Assembly: GCA_009693745.1 (NCBI GenBank)
Contig: SHWR01000001.1
Coordinates: forward strand, 1 to 64,000
From: Candidatus Fonsibacter sp.
GTDB lineage: Bacteria; Pseudomonadota; Alphaproteobacteria; Pelagibacterales; Pelagibacteraceae
DNA length: 64,000 nt
Direction of reading: 5' to 3'
The position numbers and the translations under genes are program-made. Positions 61,449 through 64,000 of this stretch are shown one piece after another. The first letter of the stretch is position 1. Every line of letters starts with the position of its first letter. Under the pieces are notes generated by a model. That model was not told where the DNA came from and made no database searches. It was given only the letters and a program-made list of their open reading frames with translations.

Positions 61449-62458
61449 ATTTCTTCTATCTGGAAATATTTTTCGAGATTTAAATATGATCTTTTAAATT
61501 CAAAAGAATGATCTTGAATTTTAATCGCGCTTCTTAATTTTGCAGATCTTGATCTATTATTATTATTTATCTCTTTTTTCGATACAATAATAGGTTTTCT
61601 GTCTTTAATTTCCAATATGTTAAAATTTTCATTTTTATTACTTTCTGGCAAATAGCGTGATGTTCCTTTTGTCTTGTTTGAAAAAATATCAAAAATTTTT
61701 TTAACAATTTTATCTTCTAAAGAATGAAAGGTAATAACAACTATTTTTCCATGTATAGATAAATTTTTTATTGCTGAAATTAAACCTTTATAAAGTTCCG
61801 ATAATTCTTGATTAACAATCATTCTGATTGCTTGAAAAATTTTTGCACAAGAATCTACTTTGTTATATTTGCTATTTTTGTATCTTTTAGCTCTTAAAAT
61901 AATTTCTGCCAACTCTTGTGTTGAGCTTATTTCTTTATCTTGTCTTTTTTGCACTATAAGTTTTGCGATTAATCCTGAATCTTTATCTTCTCCAAATAAA
62001 CTAAAAATATTTCTTAAATCTTTTTGATTAAGTTTATTTACAATATCATGTGCTGAGATATTATTTTTTCCCATAGTCATTTTTAACAATCCATCTTGTC
62101 GATAAGAAAAGCCTCTTTCAGGATTGTCGATTTGAAAAGAAGAAAGACCTAGATCGAAAATTATTGCAACAGGTTTGTTCTGCAAATTTCTTTCTTTTAA
62201 AATATTTTCTAAATTACTAAATTTATCAATTATAAATTCAAATCTATTCCTATAATTTTTTTTTATTTCTTTAGAAAAAGATTCAACAAAATCGTCACGG
62301 TCAATAGAAATAACCCTTGTATTTTTTTCAGATAATATTTTTTTGGTAAAACTTCCGCCTCCAAAAGTACAATCAATATAAATGCCAGATTTATAAGGAG
62401 CTAGTATTTTATCGATATCCTCCGACATCACTGGAATGTGTTTAAATTCCAGTGACAT
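61433..62458 (-). CDS. rsmH: 16S rRNA (cytosine-1402-N4)-methyltransferase
   Basis: An S-adenosylmethionine-dependent enzyme that methylates C1402 of 16S rRNA. The 341-residue protein starts with HIPVMSEDIDKILAPYKSGIYIDCTFGGGSFTKKIL (SAM motif I, DCTFGGG), then IIFDLGLSSFQIDNPERGFSYRQDGLLKMTM, SCAKIFQAIRMIVNQEL and ITFHSLEDKIVKKIF. Complete. It normally follows mraZ; here it follows ftsZ by 26 bases. Its first codons form a strong hairpin, listed separately. Confidence 0.95.
   Translation of the reverse strand: MSLEFKHIPVMSEDIDKILAPYKSGIYIDCTFGGGSFTKKILSEKNTRVISIDRDDFVESFSKEIKKNYRNRFEFIIDKFSNLENILKERNLQNKPVAIIFDLGLSSFQIDNPERGFSYRQDGLLKMTMGKNNISAHDIVNKLNQKDLRNIFSLFGEDKDSGLIAKLIVQKRQDKEISSTQELAEIILRAKRYKNSKYNKVDSCAKIFQAIRMIVNQELSELYKGLISAIKNLSIHGKIVVITFHSLEDKIVKKIFDIFSNKTKGTSRYLPESNKNENFNILEIKDRKPIIVSKKEINNNNRSRSAKLRSAIKIQDHSFEFKRSYLNLEKYFQIEEICVNK
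62426..62458 (-). promoter_or_regulatory. Hairpin enclosing the rsmH start codon
   Basis: On the minus strand the first bases of the rsmH message form TCACTGGAAT (62455-62446) and ATTCCAGTGA (62437-62428), a perfect 10-base-pair stem with an eight-base loop. The stem continues outward by two G-U pairs and one A-U pair that include the ATG itself. Both arms are within coding sequence, so the palindrome constrains residues 2-12. It may damp translation of rsmH or be a processing site between ftsZ and the downstream genes; both are inference. Confidence 0.5.
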
Positions 62459-62484
62459 AAGATAATTTTTTCTTTAATTAATCT

Positions 62485-63942
62485 CTAATTAGTTTGACGT
62501 CTCAAAAAAGCAGGAATTTCTAAATCTGCTTTTTCTGCGTCCGTAAGATCATGTCCTAAATCTTTAAAAAATTGAGAGGATCCTTCTTTATCATCAGAAA
62601 TACCTTTTAAATTTTCATCTTCTGAAAATAGTTTTGGAAAAGATTTAACCTCTTCAACTATTTGCATATTTTCCTTTTCATTTAATACGCTTAAATCCTT
62701 AGAAGAAATTTTTTGTTCTAGAGCAGTGTTAGAATTTATAGCTTGCTCTTGAACATCCATATGTTTCAATGCTTGATTATTTATTTCGGCAGCATGTGCA
62801 GTTTCTTGAAACATATCAAGAGCTGTTGCTCCATTGGTCATTGCTTGTGGAGCGTTCTGAGTTGTATAATTTGGAACAAAAGATTGCTGATTTTTATTAT
62901 AAATATTGCTGTATCCATTGTTCCTATTATTAATGTGTCTCATCATACTAACTACTGGTTTATTACTAATTGCGGCTTCTCCGCCTAGGCCAGTTGCAAC
63001 AATTGACACTCTCATTTTTCCCTCTAAAGCATCTTCAAAGGTAGAGCCTACTAAAATTTCAGCTGAAGGATCAACTTCCGCTCTTATTTTATTAGCAGCC
63101 TCATCAACTTCGAATAGAGTAATATCATTACCACCAGTAATATTTATAAGAAGACCTCTTGCACCTTTTAATGAATAATCATCAATTAATGGGTTAGACA
63201 GAGCCGCCTCTGCGGACATTATTGCTCTCTTGTCTCCTTCTGCTTCTCCAGTTCCCATCATAGCTTTGCCCATACCTTTCATGACTGTTTCGATATCAGC
63301 AAAATCTAGATTGATAAGACCTGGCTTAACAATTAAATCTGTAACTCCTCTAACGCCTTGCATTAAAACATTGTCGGCCATTTTAAATGCTTGGGGAAAA
63401 GTAGTTTTTTCATTAGCAACTTTAAATAAATTTTGATTAGGAATTATAATGCTTGTATCAACATATTTTTTTAATTCTTCCAAACCTCTTTCAGCAGCTT
63501 TTAATCTTCCAGGACCTTCGAAAACAAAAGGCTTCGTTACCACCGCTACTGTTAATAAATTTAAATCTTTAGCTGCTCGAGCAATTACGGGCGCAGCACC
63601 TGTTCCTGTACCACCGCCCATTCCGGCAGTAATGAAAACCATATTTGCGCCTTGTAAAAGATTTATTAATTCATTTAAAGTTTCTTCTGCAGCTGCTTGG
63701 CCAATATCAGATTTTGCTCCAGCTCCTAGCCCTCTAGTTAAATTTGTTCCAAGTTGAATTTTACATGGTGCTTTATTAAACTTTAGAGCTTGAGCATCAG
63801 TGTTTACAGCAACAAATTCAACACCCTGAACTCCGCAATCCATCATATTGTTAATTGCGTTACCTCCTGCTCCTCCAACTCCTAGAACAACTATTCTAGG
63901 TTTTAATTCTCTTAATTCTGGTACATTTATTTTTATTGTCAT
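62485..63942 (-). CDS. ftsZ: Cell division GTPase FtsZ
   Basis: A tubulin-like GTPase forming the division ring. The 485-residue protein has the nucleotide motif [14 protein letters not shown] (19-31), the tubulin signature GGGTGTG (109-115), NTDAQAL and [23 protein letters not shown] long Asn/Gln-rich and acidic linker (about 330-470) leads to the conserved C-terminal peptide [11 protein letters not shown] that binds FtsA. A strong ribosome-binding site AGGAG lies just before ATG 63942. It heads the minus-strand division block, not its usual site after ftsA. Confidence 0.97.
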   Translation of the reverse strand: MTIKINVPELRELKPRIVVLGVGGAGGNAINNMMDCGVQGVEFVAVNTDAQALKFNKAPCKIQLGTNLTRGLGAGAKSDIGQAAAEETLNELINLLQGANMVFITAGMGGGTGTGAAPVIARAAKDLNLLTVAVVTKPFVFEGPGRLKAAERGLEELKKYVDTSIIIPNQNLFKVANEKTTFPQAFKMADNVLMQGVRGVTDLIVKPGLINLDFADIETVMKGMGKAMMGTGEAEGDKRAIMSAEAALSNPLIDDYSLKGARGLLINITGGNDITLFEVDEAANKIRAEVDPSAEILVGSTFEDALEGKMRVSIVATGLGGEAAISNKPVVSMMRHINNRNNGYSNIYNKNQQSFVPNYTTQNAPQAMTNGATALDMFQETAHAAEINNQALKHMDVQEQAINSNTALEQKISSKDLSVLNEKENMQIVEEVKSFPKLFSEDENLKGISDDKEGSSQFFKDLGHDLTDAEKADLEIPAFLRRQTN

Positions 63943-64000
63943 TTGCGTCTCCTTTTATTTTATTGTTATTTGTTAATATTCATTAAGACCATTTTAAATT
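63943..64000 (-). promoter_or_regulatory. ftsZ upstream region with strong Shine-Dalgarno
   Basis: The AAAAGGAGACGC segment just before the ATG is one of the best ribosome-binding sites in the window, fitting the high FtsZ demand. The rest to the right edge is AT-rich. A promoter cannot be told from background, and the upstream neighbour lies outside the window. Confidence 0.55.

Noticed and set aside
62743..63757. Four plus-strand reading frames of 68-102 codons opposite ftsZ
   Set aside because: They lie wholly inside the antisense of a conserved gene, have low-complexity composition and no ribosome-binding sites; they are shadows of ftsZ codon usage.

Overview
The window is a compact, AT-rich chromosomal segment (roughly 30% G+C by eye) from a streamlined alphaproteobacterium, most likely of the marine SAR11/Pelagibacterales type. 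The evidence is small intergenic gaps, many 1-16 base gene overlaps, almost no non-coding DNA, an alphaproteobacterial pdxH/aroC neighbourhood, a SAM-II riboswitch upstream of methionine genes, and a gene content rich in high-affinity uptake systems for small organic acids and amino-acid derivatives. There are no rRNA or tRNA genes, insertion sequences, phage genes or CRISPR arrays. Taxonomy is inference; no marker was searched.

Layout. (1) 1-3.6 kb: a ProC-like reductase, pdxH, aroC and a rhomboid protease. (2) 3.7-12.4 kb: an SDR dehydrogenase, then an apparent 5-oxoproline/D-glutamate utilisation island: a DUF1445 (YcsI/D-glutamate cyclase-like) protein, a complete LivKHMGF-type ABC importer, and the 5-oxoprolinase subunits PxpA, PxpB and PxpC. 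(3) 12.4-23.1 kb: a tricarboxylate island. One minus-strand unit reads tctC, a tctA-tctB fusion, prpF and acnA; nearby are an LDH2-family dehydrogenase, a TcuA-like FAD dehydrogenase and an AbrB-family membrane protein. (4) 23.1-26.6 kb: a TAXI-type TRAP transporter with a DUF1850 partner. (5) 26.7-30.6 kb: msrB, a PaaI-type thioesterase, and a minus-strand run lysE-azlC-azlD-glaH-msrA. (6) 30.7-35.2 kb: metF-metE-metZ behind a SAM-II riboswitch with alternative hairpins. (7) 35.2-43.1 kb: a 2Fe-2S protein, an SDR, fumC, an AsmA-like protein, a UvrD/PcrA helicase and an M24 aminopeptidase. (8) 43.1-63.9 kb: a nearly complete division and cell-wall (dcw) cluster on the minus strand, read ftsZ-rsmH-ftsL-ftsI-murE-murF-mraY-murD-ftsW-murG-murC-murB-ddl-ftsQ-ftsA-lpxC-bamD-ligA.

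How the parts work together. The tricarboxylate unit could import an aconitate-like or citrate-like acid, isomerise it with PrpF and feed it to the TCA cycle through the co-encoded aconitase, while the TcuA-like enzyme could oxidise tricarballylate to cis-aconitate. The Liv/Pxp island would turn imported 5-oxoproline, and perhaps D-glutamate, into L-glutamate. The met operon makes methionine without cobalamin and is probably switched off by S-adenosylmethionine. The dcw block is conventional in content but has ftsZ at its head instead of between ftsA and lpxC.

The most noteworthy points are the SAM-II leader with mutually exclusive hairpins, the co-transcribed aconitase in a TTT/PrpF operon, the Pxp island with a dedicated ABC importer, the relocated ftsZ, and a hairpin that encloses the rsmH start codon.
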